Position numbers and translations under genes: made by a program. From Verrucomicrobiota bacterium (GTDB taxonomy: Bacteria; Verrucomicrobiota; Verrucomicrobiia; Limisphaerales; AV2), in the NCBI GenBank assembly GCA_003219675.1, contig QHPW01000079.1, positions 1 through 8,310 on the forward strand: a DNA stretch of 8,310 nucleotides, read 5' to 3'. Positions 1 through 6,778 of the stretch are shown here, piece after piece (the first letter of the stretch is position 1; every line of letters begins with the position of its first letter). Below the pieces are notes generated by a model, which was given only the letters and a program-made list of their open reading frames with translations, had not been told where the DNA came from and made no database searches.

Positions 1-129
1 TGAAAGTGTCCACGACTAAAGGCGAACTTATTGATAAAAATCCTTTCGTTATCCTGGCTTAAGTTCATTCTTAAATCGATTGCCGGGTTCGACTGCGGGG
101 GTTGTCTTTTATTCACGGCGGCTGTATAA

Positions 130-1089
130 GTGGGCTGGAATCAGGCTTGTTCCATGAAATCCGAGCATGGCCATTTGCATCGTCCGGGGCGTCCGCGTCC
201 GGGGCTGCCCCGTTCGTTCAAAGAGCTCACGCCCACCAAGGCCTTCAACCCGCGCACCTTTTTTTATGAAATGGTCTGGAAGGTCCTGCTCACACGCCGA
301 AGAGGGCTGAACAAAAAGCCTGTATTTCCAAGATTGAGCCCTGGCCAGGTGGCACTGACCTGGATCGGCCACGCGTCCTTCCTGATTCAATTCCATGATC
401 TGAACGTTCTGGTGGACCCCAATTTCGCCAACTGGCTGTTCCTTTTAAAGCGATTGAAACGCGCCGGGCTGAAGATCAAACATCTGCCGCCGGTGGACCT
501 GGTTTTGCTGACCCACTCGCACTTCGATCATTTCCACAAGCCAACGCTCCGTCGCCTTCCGCATCCGAAGATTGCAGTGATGCCGTGGGGGATGAGCGAC
601 CTGGCGTACGGCCTGGGCTTCGAGCGCGTCATCGAACTTGAATGGTGGGAGAGTTTCTTTCGCAGCAACTGGAAAGTGACGCTGACACCGAGCAAGCACT
701 GGGGCGCGCGGATGTTGCGGGACGATCATCGCGGCTACGGCGGTTTCATTTTGGAGCACGAGGGGCGCCGCATTTATCACGCCGGTGACAGCGCCTATTT
801 TGACGGCTTCAAGGAAATCGGCGCCCGGCTCAAGCCGGAAATCGCCCTGCTGCCCATCGGCGCTTATTTTCCCGATTCGTTTCGCCGGGTACACATGGGA
901 CCGGACGAGGCCATGAAGGTTTTCCATGACCTGCGCGCGCAGTGGCTCGTGCCGATGCACTATGGCACGTTCAAACTTTCCTTCGAACACATCGACGAGC
1001 CGCCCCGCTGGCTGCGGGAAATCGCAAAACAGAACGGATTGAGTGATCGGATCAAAATCCTCGAGGAAGGCGTCCCGCAGGTGTTCTGA
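130..1089 (+). CDS. MBL-fold metal-dependent hydrolase (NAPE-PLD/UlaG-like)
   Basis: A 319-residue metallo-beta-lactamase-fold protein, probably a cytoplasmic metal-dependent hydrolase. Visible motifs are TWIGHASFLIQ (about residues 77-87), the metal signature THSHFDH (128-134, giving H129, H131, D133, H134), a further His in PSKHWGAR (H190), YHAGDSAYF with the bridging Asp D220, and MHYGTF with the last His ligand H277. These are the expected five to seven ligands in order, so the active site looks complete. The family includes N-acyl-phosphatidylethanolamine phospholipase D and UlaG-type lactonases; the substrate cannot be told from sequence. The start is uncertain: GTG at 130 gives the longest frame, but ATG at 154 is an equally plausible start and neither has a strong ribosome binding site. 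No signal peptide is evident. It runs towards the minus-strand cluster and its TGA directly abuts the TAG of the toroid gene, so it is probably not functionally tied to that operon. Confidence 0.9.
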   Translation: MGWNQACSMKSEHGHLHRPGRPRPGLPRSFKELTPTKAFNPRTFFYEMVWKVLLTRRRGLNKKPVFPRLSPGQVALTWIGHASFLIQFHDLNVLVDPNFANWLFLLKRLKRAGLKIKHLPPVDLVLLTHSHFDHFHKPTLRRLPHPKIAVMPWGMSDLAYGLGFERVIELEWWESFFRSNWKVTLTPSKHWGARMLRDDHRGYGGFILEHEGRRIYHAGDSAYFDGFKEIGARLKPEIALLPIGAYFPDSFRRVHMGPDEAMKVFHDLRAQWLVPMHYGTFKLSFEHIDEPPRWLREIAKQNGLSDRIKILEEGVPQVF

Positions 1090-1980
1090 CTACAGACTCA
1101 AATGGCCCAGTGCGAGCAGACCATAAAACGTGTATTCGCAATCCAATTGATCATCGCCCCATTGGCCATGAAACGCGCCTTCGTTGGTCCAAAGTGTGTC
1201 AATGAAATCGAGGCACTTCTCTTTGATGTGTTCGAATGAAACCTGCAGTCCGGCCAGCGCGTGCAACGCCGTCGCAGTGGAAAGCAGGTCCGGAACCGGC
1301 GCACCGGGTGCGGCAAGAAATCCTCCCTCCGGTTGACATCGCCCCAGAAGCCAGGATCCGGCCGCGTGGTTAACGGGGACGGATAAATTCCGCAGCGTGG
1401 TGATGGCTGCAGCTGTGGCGTTGGTGGAGCCGATGCGGACATTTCTTTCGTTCGCCCAGGCGCCGTCGGTCGTTTCCAAGAACTTCAAAGACTGCACCAG
1501 TCGCATCGCGTCGGGCAGTTCCGCTTTAAAATCCTGATACGCGCCGGCCGCAAGGAAAGCGGCGTATGCGGTTCCGAATTGGCTTCCCCGCCCGGGATGG
1601 TAGCCGCCGTCTGCGGCACGAAAGGCTTCGATCCGCTGCAAAATTGACGTTGCAGCCGGCCCCGAATCCACTCGCCCCTGATTTGAAACAGAGGCCCAGG
1701 CCCGCCCCAGGCAACACAAGTGCACAAAGTCCAGGCCTTCGCCGTTGGCGAATGAATTCAGGTAAGTTGCGGTTTGAACGATTGGGACCTCCACCTGCAG
1801 AGCCACCAGGCTATCGAGGCCGAAAACCGTGTAGTAAAGATCGCTTTTCCCGGCGCGATCCTTGAAGCCGCCATCGTCGTTTTGCTGGCGCTGAAGAAAA
1901 TCGCGAACCAATCCGGCGGATTCACCGAGGAGCTTCGGCGCCAGCCGCGCGACTTGCAACATTTCGAGCCGCATGCTCAT
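1090..1980 (-). CDS. Prenyltransferase/squalene-oxidase repeat (alpha-alpha toroid) protein
   Basis: A 296-residue protein built of about five glycine-rich repeats of the prenyltransferase/squalene cyclase type: DDGGFKDRAGKSDLYYTVFG (from 35), ADGGYHPGRGSQFGTAYAAF (from 123), TDGAWANE (from 171), PEGGFLAAPGAPVPDLLSTA (from 217) and NEGAFHGQWGDDQLDCEYTF (from 266). The length fits a single alpha-alpha barrel such as the beta subunit of Rab geranylgeranyltransferase, not a two-domain triterpene cyclase. By eye, the usual zinc-ligand positions are not kept: the D-x-C motif reads PDLLST (L in place of C) and the D-x-Y-H-T motif reads DCEYT (Y in place of H). I see no class II cyclase DxDD motif. 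Catalysis is therefore unproven; it may bind or present a prenyl chain. ATG at 1980 was chosen, with a second ATG six bases in and only weak ribosome binding sites. It lies downstream of the polyprenyl synthetase, which fits an isoprenoid role, but is separated by 176 bp with two hairpins. Confidence 0.85.
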   Translation of the reverse strand: MSMRLEMLQVARLAPKLLGESAGLVRDFLQRQQNDDGGFKDRAGKSDLYYTVFGLDSLVALQVEVPIVQTATYLNSFANGEGLDFVHLCCLGRAWASVSNQGRVDSGPAATSILQRIEAFRAADGGYHPGRGSQFGTAYAAFLAAGAYQDFKAELPDAMRLVQSLKFLETTDGAWANERNVRIGSTNATAAAITTLRNLSVPVNHAAGSWLLGRCQPEGGFLAAPGAPVPDLLSTATALHALAGLQVSFEHIKEKCLDFIDTLWTNEGAFHGQWGDDQLDCEYTFYGLLALGHLSL

Positions 1981-2040
1981 CGCGCCATCAAATCGCTTCG
2001 GAGACCACTAAATCGTAACTATTCAGTGAAATCAGACGCT

Positions 2041-2075
2041 CGCCCTCACCCCTGCCCAGGGCCAGGGTGAGGGCG
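2041..2075. repeat. GC-rich palindrome (REP-like hairpin)
   Basis: An 11-bp perfect inverted repeat, CGCCCTCACCC at 2041-2051 and GGGTGAGGGCG at 2065-2075, with a 13-nt loop that itself contains a short CC/GG palindrome. It lies between the polyprenyl synthetase stop and the toroid gene start. Such CCCTCACCC/GGGTGAGGG palindromes resemble dispersed REP-type intergenic repeats known in many bacteria; that it is dispersed in this genome is inference. Neither strand has a clear T-tract after it, so it is not a canonical intrinsic terminator. Confidence 0.6.
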
Positions 2076-2103
2076 AACCCATCTTCTGACTGCATAGACA
2101 CGG

Positions 2104-2161
2104 CTAAGTGGTCTATTTCATAAATACGCATACGTTCGTATTTATGAAATAGACCACTAAG
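2104..2161. repeat. Perfect AT-rich palindrome flanked by CTAAG, possible miniature palindromic element
   Basis: The arms 2107-2128 and 2137-2158 are exact reverse complements over 22 bp with an 8-nt loop (CATACGTT). The arms begin AGTGGTCTATTT and are AT-rich, unlike the GC-rich genes around them. CTAAG occurs at both edges (2104-2108 and 2157-2161). If this is a target duplication, the inserted unit is 48 bp (2109-2156) with 20-bp terminal repeats. The TAG stop of the polyprenyl synthetase (2159-2157) falls in the right edge. In RNA it would form a very stable hairpin just after that stop codon, so it could act as a 3' end stabiliser or transcription barrier. No T-tract follows it on the minus strand. 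Confidence 0.8.
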
Positions 2162-3889
2162 ACGCGGCGACAAGTGCCCCCCGCCCAGCCAGGTTCTTCG
2201 CCTCGAACTCGTTGCACCATCCCCGGATTTCCGTGTCGTTGAAGATTTTGCCGATGACGCGGCGCAAGAGACCTTTCAGATTCGGATTTTCAACCCCGCG
2301 CAACGAGCGAATGGCCTCCTCCTTATAGGTCTCCAGAAGCGTTCGGGCGCGTTCGTCGGCTTTCAACTCGAAGTAAAGCGATTCGACCCTGTGCGCGGTG
2401 GCTTCCGGCTGCGGAGTGCGACGCCAGACCGATTCAAGCAGCTTCTTTGTTTCACCTTGTGCTTTCTCGTGCGCAACGGCCAGCAGGAGACTCGGCCGCA
2501 GGCCGGCAATGTCGTTCGTTTCGCCTTTGGCACCGAGGTCGGTTAAATCATCGCGAATCTGGTAAGCGATCCCCAGCGCTTCACTGTAAGCGCGCAGCAT
2601 GTCCGAGACTTCCTCGTGTTGTCCCGTCCCGGCGTAAAGCGCGCCGAGGCGCAGCGCCACCTCAAACGCGGGCGCTGTCTTCTGCCGGAAGATGTCGAGG
2701 ACCTGCAACGAACCGAGCGGCGCCGGTTGCCGCGCCCAGCACAACTCGGCGCCCTGGCCGCGACAAAGCTGGCGCTGGCCTTGCGAAGCCACGAGCAACA
2801 TTTCCGCTTTCTGTTCCGCCGCCGCCTTGCAGGAACCGATGAGCCGATAACCTTCTCCGATGAGCAGGTCGCCGACGTTGAGCGCCTCCGGCACGCCGTA
2901 TTCCTCATGCAATGTTTTTTCCCCGTAGCGCATGGCGTCGCCGTCCTCGATTTGTGGAAACATTCCACGGCGAGCGCGATTTTTCTGATATCTTCGGGAA
3001 GCGCGGCGCCGGTATTGTCGCGCAACGCCTGAAAGGTCGCGACGGTCAGAAACGGTCGCCAGCGTTTGCCGGCTCGCTTGAGCCAATCTCGGGCGATACG
3101 CTCGGTTTCGCCTTCAGCGTTGCCCATGATGAGATCAAGTGACGCGGGGCTGAACCAGAACTCCACTTCATCCCGCAGCGCTCCGAGGTCCAGACGCCGG
3201 GTCTTGTCCTCGGTCGTAAGATGGATGTATTCCCAGATCCAGTCGAGGTCCACCGTTGTGTCGATGCAGTCGTCCTGCAGCAGTGGAATGGCAACACCCG
3301 GAATCGCCGCCGCTTCCATGTAAGGAAAGGCGCGTTCGAGCACGCTCAGACAACTGACACCGACGATCGCCTCGATTTTTCCGGTTTGAATCAGCGACAT
3401 CACGATGGCGCTGCCTTCCGCAACCAGCACGGCGTAACCGAGTTTTTCCGCTTCGGTCTGCAAATCCTGAATGGTGCACAGGCCGCATTGCTTGCAAAGC
3501 AGTCCAAACTCATCGAAGGGTGCCGGACATTTGCTTTCCACGCGCAAGCATTTGGGCAGGAGCAGCAGACGTCGCTCGTAAGGAACAGACGCGAGTGTCT
3601 CGCGCCACATCTCGTTGTTCATGAGCACACCGATGTAATCGCGGTAAACCGGGTCGCATTGCAGTAACTGCATGACCCGGTCCGCGTGCTCCTTGAGCTG
3701 TTCCAGCGGGAGCGGCGGGATTGGATTGAATTCCGCAACGTAATGCCGCACGGATTGCAGGAACCCGTTCCGTTCCGCCGGGGTCTGAGGGATGTTCTTC
3801 TTGGGCGGACGGAAACGCTGTTGAACCGCGTGGCGCGGAAGGGTGGCGGAATTCAAACTGTCGATGGGTTTCAAATGGATTGGCTGCAT
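2157..3889 (-). pseudogene. DUF116-polyprenyl synthetase fusion, frameshifted
   Basis: A two-domain gene now split over two frames. From ATG at 3889, residues about 75-225 match DUF116: LLLLPKC, then CKQCGLC (C132, C135, C138), more cysteines at 114, 121, 180 and 208, and a DDCIDTTVD end. These suggest an Fe-S or metal site. From about residue 265 a trans-isoprenyl diphosphate synthase begins (RAGKRWRPFL, IALAVECFHK to K313). The frame then breaks at 2950-2954 and resumes as IEDGDAMRYGEKTLHEEYG and runs 264 codons without a stop to TAG at 2159-2157. The second aspartate-rich motif YQIRDDLTDLG is intact. Homologous enzymes read FHKASLIHDDIED here, so about seven residues including the two leading Asp of the first DDxxD motif are missing (net loss about 22 nt). 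As given it cannot encode an active prenyl synthase. The full protein would be about 584 residues. The gene follows the radical SAM gene after 36 bp. A sequencing or assembly error is the main alternative to a true pseudogene. Confidence 0.85.
2948..2968 (-). other. Frameshift junction with adjacent hairpin
   Basis: This is the breakpoint in the polyprenyl synthetase. Upstream of it the frame reads VECFHK; from 2951 a frame shifted by one reads IEDGDAM. A 6-bp inverted repeat, GTGGAA (2954-2959) and TTCCAC (2963-2968) with a 3-nt loop, sits directly against the junction. Such a structure could promote a slipped-strand deletion, or it may be chance. Confidence 0.7.
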
Positions 3890-3925
3890 GACTTGGATTT
3901 TCGTTTTAGCGCGATCCGACTTCTG

Positions 3926-5215
3926 TTACGACACTCCAGCCGCCGCAAAAGTATCAACCTTCTGTGCGGCGGGGTCGAGCTTTGATTTCAATTCGAGCGC
4001 TTTTGCTTCGGCGTCGTGAGCGACGTTGCGATAGGCGCCGAAATCGCAGAACCAGTACTTCTTCGTCAGCCGATACATCCAATGACGCTCGGGCACTTCC
4101 TCACCGGGCAGCCATTGACTGAAGCGCGGCCGCATCGCTTCAATCTCCGCCAGCGCCGTGCCCCGGGCGGTGGTGTCACGCGCGCCATGCCGGATGACTA
4201 ATTCTTTTATCAAATCGGGCCGTTCCAGCACGACGCAGCCGCGGGTGGCTTTCGCGGAAAGCTCGCGGAAATCGCGCAGGAAGGCGGAATCGCGCATCGT
4301 CGCGTAGAGGCCGCGCGGGTCGCGGATGGTTTCGGTCGCGAATTGGATGATCGGGCAAGGCTCGATGTCGCCGCGCGGGCTGATGTGATGGCTGATGCCG
4401 GTCGCCATCGGACACAGCGCCTGGCCGTCGTGGTCGTAATAGGCGTCAATGATGGCGATGGGCATCCTGGCGCGCTTCTCGACGACGAATTTCCGCACGC
4501 GCACGAGTTGATCGGGGCGCAAGGCGAGTTGCGGATTCATCTTTGGCCCGACAGGCCGATAGGTGTGATACCAGACGTAGTGCACGCCGCGGTGGATGAG
4601 TTCCTGGAGCCACTGTTCGGTCAGGAGTTCGTCGATATTTGACTGGCAGATGCTCGTGGCCACTCCGGTAAGAAGTCGGGCGCGCAGACAATGTTCCAGC
4701 CCGCGCATGGTTTTGTTGAAAACATCCTTCTTCCCGCGCCGGGCGTCGCTGGTGATCTCGCGCCCCTCGATGCTGACCAGGGGCGTGGCATTGCCCAGGT
4801 CGCGCAAGCGGGTCGCCACCTTCTCCGTGATGAACTGGCCATTGGTGAAAAGCTGAAAGTAACAGTCCGGATGCGCCGCGAGCAGGTCGAGCAGCTCCGG
4901 GTGCATGAACGGCTCGCCGCCCAGGATGCCGAAAAAAGCGTTCCCGTGCCGTTTGGCGTCGGTGATGGTGCGATTGAGCGTGTCGAGGTCGATGTCGTCC
5001 TTCTCCTCCACATCCACCCAGCAACCCTGACAGCGCAGGTTGCAGGAGTTAATGATGGAGAGGTAAAGGAACGGCGGAAAATATTCGCCGCGCTTAATGC
5101 GCCGCTTGAATTTCTCCACCGACAACATCCCCTTCACGCCGAAGTTCCAGGCGAACTTCCAAAGGCACCGCTTATGGGTCGTGCGGAGTATGCGGCTGGC
5201 AAGTCCGGGAAGCAT
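3926..5215 (-). CDS. Radical SAM protein
   Basis: A 429-residue radical SAM enzyme. The [4Fe-4S] and S-adenosylmethionine signature CNLRCQGCW lies at 58-66 (C58, C62, C65), followed by GILGGEPFMHPELL (97-110), the SAM-binding GGEPF motif. LFTNGQFI (122-129) and VSIEGRE (147-153) match the later barrel strands. A C-terminal region has CPMATG (C268) and IEPCPIIQF (C287), with further Cys at 327 and 390. This resembles a SPASM/twitch-like extension that could hold an auxiliary cluster, though spacing is not a textbook SPASM. The N-terminal 40 residues are basic and partly hydrophobic, without a clear transmembrane segment. ATG at 5215 is 5 bp after the TAA of the small membrane peptide and follows an AAGG-like ribosome binding site. 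Likely electron donors are the upstream ferredoxin-like protein and the DUF116 domain. The substrate is unknown; a prenyl-derived molecule is suggested only by the neighbouring genes. Confidence 0.9.
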   Translation of the reverse strand: MLPGLASRILRTTHKRCLWKFAWNFGVKGMLSVEKFKRRIKRGEYFPPFLYLSIINSCNLRCQGCWVDVEEKDDIDLDTLNRTITDAKRHGNAFFGILGGEPFMHPELLDLLAAHPDCYFQLFTNGQFITEKVATRLRDLGNATPLVSIEGREITSDARRGKKDVFNKTMRGLEHCLRARLLTGVATSICQSNIDELLTEQWLQELIHRGVHYVWYHTYRPVGPKMNPQLALRPDQLVRVRKFVVEKRARMPIAIIDAYYDHDGQALCPMATGISHHISPRGDIEPCPIIQFATETIRDPRGLYATMRDSAFLRDFRELSAKATRGCVVLERPDLIKELVIRHGARDTTARGTALAEIEAMRPRFSQWLPGEEVPERHWMYRLTKKYWFCDFGAYRNVAHDAEAKALELKSKLDPAAQKVDTFAAAGVS

Positions 5216-5220
5216 TCGAT

Positions 5221-5334
5221 TTAGCCTTGGCGAAAGCGGAAGAACGCCGCGATGGCCCCCGCGATTACGCAGAGAATCGTCAGCAAGATCTTAATTCCGA
5301 GAGTTGGTTTCCCTTCCTCAACCTTGGTTTTCAT
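5221..5334 (-). CDS. 37-residue single-pass membrane peptide
   Basis: A short reading frame starting MKTKVEEGKPTLGIK and ending FFRFRQG. Residues about 14-32 form one hydrophobic helix (IKILLTILCVIAGAIAAFF) flanked by Lys before it and Arg after it, as in small bacterial membrane proteins. Its ATG overlaps the TGA of the ferredoxin-like gene as ATGA (5331-5334), and its TAA lies 5 bp before the radical SAM start, so it fills the space between two operon genes exactly. This fit, together with the membrane-type composition, is the evidence that it is real. It could anchor or recruit the redox or radical SAM partner to the membrane where prenyl lipids are handled, but that is inference. I do not recognise a named family. 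Confidence 0.65.
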   Translation of the reverse strand: MKTKVEEGKPTLGIKILLTILCVIAGAIAAFFRFRQG

Positions 5335-6185
5335 AACGTTTGCTTTGTTAACGCCGCCTGCGCCTTGGCCATCGCCTCCTCCGCCCGGCGCGCAATTTCC
5401 TCCGGCGACGGCAAACTCATCAACACCTCCGGCGGGATGTCGCCGGCGCTGGCCAGTTTCACCAGGCACTTCTGGCGTTCGGTCAGCGCCTTGTTCGCAT
5501 CGCGTTCTTTGGAGAAGCGTGATTTGGCCTTTTCGCTGCGTTCGCGCAGCAGGGCGTACACATCGCCGCCGAGCAGCGCCGAGATGTCCACTTTCATTTT
5601 CTCGCGCTGCAGGTCGGCGTCGCTCACCACGTCGCCGTTGATGGGGCCGGCCTTGTATTTGGGGAACATGATGGCGGCTTCGGGACAAACGCGCGAGCAG
5701 GCCGGGCAGTTGGTTTTGCAGTTGTCGTTGTTCTGCACCTGAATGCGTTGCTGTTCGTCCACGCCATAGACGCCGAACAAACAGAAGCTCAGGCACTGCA
5801 TGCAATTGGTGCAACGGTCGTAGTCGATGACTGGAAACCACGGCTTCCAATCGCCGTGTTTCGCGGCGTTGGTTTCGGCCCGGACTGTTTCAACCGTCGC
5901 GGCGACGCGGTTCGAGTCGAAGCCGGAGATGTCCTGGAAGCGAATGTGCACCTGGCCGTGGGCGTCTTCCGCTTGCGGCGCTCTGCCGCCGTCGAAGCGA
6001 CCCAACACCAGCAACGAAGCGCGGTCGGCCGGAGCGACTCGTCCTCCGCCCGCGACGCGCGTCACGGCAAAACCTTTTTCCAACAGCCGGGACATGGCGG
6101 CGAAGCGGTCCTGCGCCTCCAGCGACTGCGCGCCGTCACCTTCGTAAAAGACGATGCGAAGAGCGGTTTGGTCCTTGAGCGACAT
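5331..6185 (-). CDS. Ferredoxin-like protein with two [4Fe-4S] motifs
   Basis: A 284-residue protein with a central dicluster ferredoxin region. The first motif is CTNCMQCLSFC (C125, C128, C131, C135) and the second is CKTNCPACSRVCP (C156, C160, C163, C167), the latter with CxxxCxxCxxxCP spacing. The 120 residues before it form a domain I cannot name, with IVFYEGDG near the start and LLVLGRFDGG at 58-67. The 100 residues after it are charged and probably helical, rich in Glu, Lys and Ala. It likely passes electrons between clusters in the cytoplasm, plausibly to the radical SAM enzyme encoded downstream. ATG at 6185 has only a weak ribosome binding site. The stop overlaps the start of the small membrane peptide (ATGA), which points to coupled translation. 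A 120-bp gap with hairpins separates it from the HdrA-like gene upstream. Confidence 0.9.
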   Translation of the reverse strand: MSLKDQTALRIVFYEGDGAQSLEAQDRFAAMSRLLEKGFAVTRVAGGGRVAPADRASLLVLGRFDGGRAPQAEDAHGQVHIRFQDISGFDSNRVAATVETVRAETNAAKHGDWKPWFPVIDYDRCTNCMQCLSFCLFGVYGVDEQQRIQVQNNDNCKTNCPACSRVCPEAAIMFPKYKAGPINGDVVSDADLQREKMKVDISALLGGDVYALLRERSEKAKSRFSKERDANKALTERQKCLVKLASAGDIPPEVLMSLPSPEEIARRAEEAMAKAQAALTKQTL

Positions 6186-6205
6186 GTTAATTGGCTTTCA
6201 GGCAG

Positions 6206-6251
6206 GGCGGCCTGTCCCCAGCCCGCCGCGGCGCGGTGGGGACACCGCGCC
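6206..6251. repeat. Nested alternative hairpins in operon gap
   Basis: The gap between the HdrA-like and ferredoxin genes holds overlapping inverted repeats. GGCGCGGTG (6230-6238) pairs with CACCGCGCC (6243-6251) around a 4-nt loop. TGTCCCCA (6213-6220) pairs with TGGGGACA (6237-6244), and GGCGG (6206-6210) pairs with CCGCC (6223-6227). The first two pairings exclude each other. No T-tract follows on the minus strand. It may be a dispersed GC-rich repeat or an mRNA structure that tunes expression of the ferredoxin and genes after it. Confidence 0.55.
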
Positions 6252-6305
6252 ATACCACGATTTCGACTCGCGAGGGTGACCGCTCCTTCGAATTGCGTGT
6301 AAGCT

Positions 6306-6710
6306 TCATACCGCCACCTCGCTCTTGGGTAATTCTTCAGCGCTCGGCTTGGTCGTTTTGCCCGCGGGCAAATTGGGTTTGAGTTCCGGATTGAACAGCG
6401 CCGCGCACACTTCATCGGCACTCTGCACGCGCATGTTGAGAATCTCCGCCGCCTCTGTCGGCAACGCCGCTTTCGCGGCGTGGAAGAGCCATTTCACCGC
6501 TCGCGGATAGCAGGCCGCGATTTTCACCGCGCCCCCTTCGGCCAGTCGCTTCAGCGACGCGTCCTGTCGTGCGGACATTTCACAGAGGTCCGCGACCGCG
6601 TCGAAGGCGACACCGGACTCGCAGAGTCTCTTCAACACCGCTTCCTTCACCTCCTTCGGCACGACCTGGGCGTAGGTGCAGTTGCAATACAGGATGCGTG
6701 GTGGCGTCAT
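6306..6710 (-). CDS. Small cysteine protein resembling the HdrA N-terminal domain
   Basis: A 134-residue protein with a cysteine pattern like the N-terminal domain of HdrA and related hydrogenase/heterodisulfide reductase iron-sulfur proteins: YCNC near the start (C9, C11), VADLCEM (C43), and KIAACYPRAVKWLF with C67 in an A-C-x-P-R context. Further Cys lie at 30 and 102. The last 30 residues are Pro-, Lys- and Glu-rich and look like a flexible tail. It lacks the FAD-binding and ferredoxin parts of full HdrA, so it would be a stand-alone cluster-binding or thiol domain. The placement between the GTPase and the ferredoxin supports a redox role. ATG at 6710 gives a start that matches the beginning of the conserved region (PPRILYCNC). 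It is 68 bp downstream of the GTPase gene. Family assignment rests on motif spacing recalled by eye and is moderate. Confidence 0.7.
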   Translation of the reverse strand: MTPPRILYCNCTYAQVVPKEVKEAVLKRLCESGVAFDAVADLCEMSARQDASLKRLAEGGAVKIAACYPRAVKWLFHAAKAALPTEAAEILNMRVQSADEVCAALFNPELKPNLPAGKTTKPSAEELPKSEVAV

Positions 6711-6778
6711 GATTTGTCCGCCCAGTCTAACATCGTTTCATCGGGGCGCAATGTGTGCTTTTAACAAAAGGGGATTCC

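Noticed and set aside
31..60. TTGATA box as a -35 promoter element for the hydrolase
   Set aside because: No acceptable -10 hexamer lies 16-18 bp downstream; the nearest candidate TATCCT is only 13 bp away.
1..129. 3' end of an upstream gene in the first 129 bases
   Set aside because: The stretch is comparatively AT-rich with stops in several frames, and no protein motif can be read; it is best left as intergenic with nothing assigned.
445..990. 181-codon open frame on the minus strand inside the hydrolase gene
   Set aside because: It is antisense to a clear MBL-fold gene, and its translation has no recognisable motif; it is a by-product of GC-rich codon use.
2104..2161. Palindrome as a canonical intrinsic terminator
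   Set aside because: The stem is AT-rich and very long and is not followed by a T-tract on either strand, so it was called as a repeat instead.
2945..2960. Programmed -1 frameshifting in the polyprenyl synthetase
   Set aside because: There is no slippery heptamer (the site reads CCACAAATCG on the coding strand), and shifting would not restore the missing first aspartate-rich motif.
2957..3086. Separate start at 3086 for the downstream half of the polyprenyl synthetase
   Set aside because: The first 45 residues from that start are Arg/Gln-rich and are the shifted frame of conserved synthase sequence; homology begins only at IEDGDAM, so the frame is a remnant after the break, not an independent gene.
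4446..5024. 192-codon minus-strand frame and long + strand frames across the radical SAM gene
   Set aside because: They overlap the radical SAM coding frame and are rich in Arg, Ala and Pro without motifs, typical of shifted reading of a GC-rich gene.
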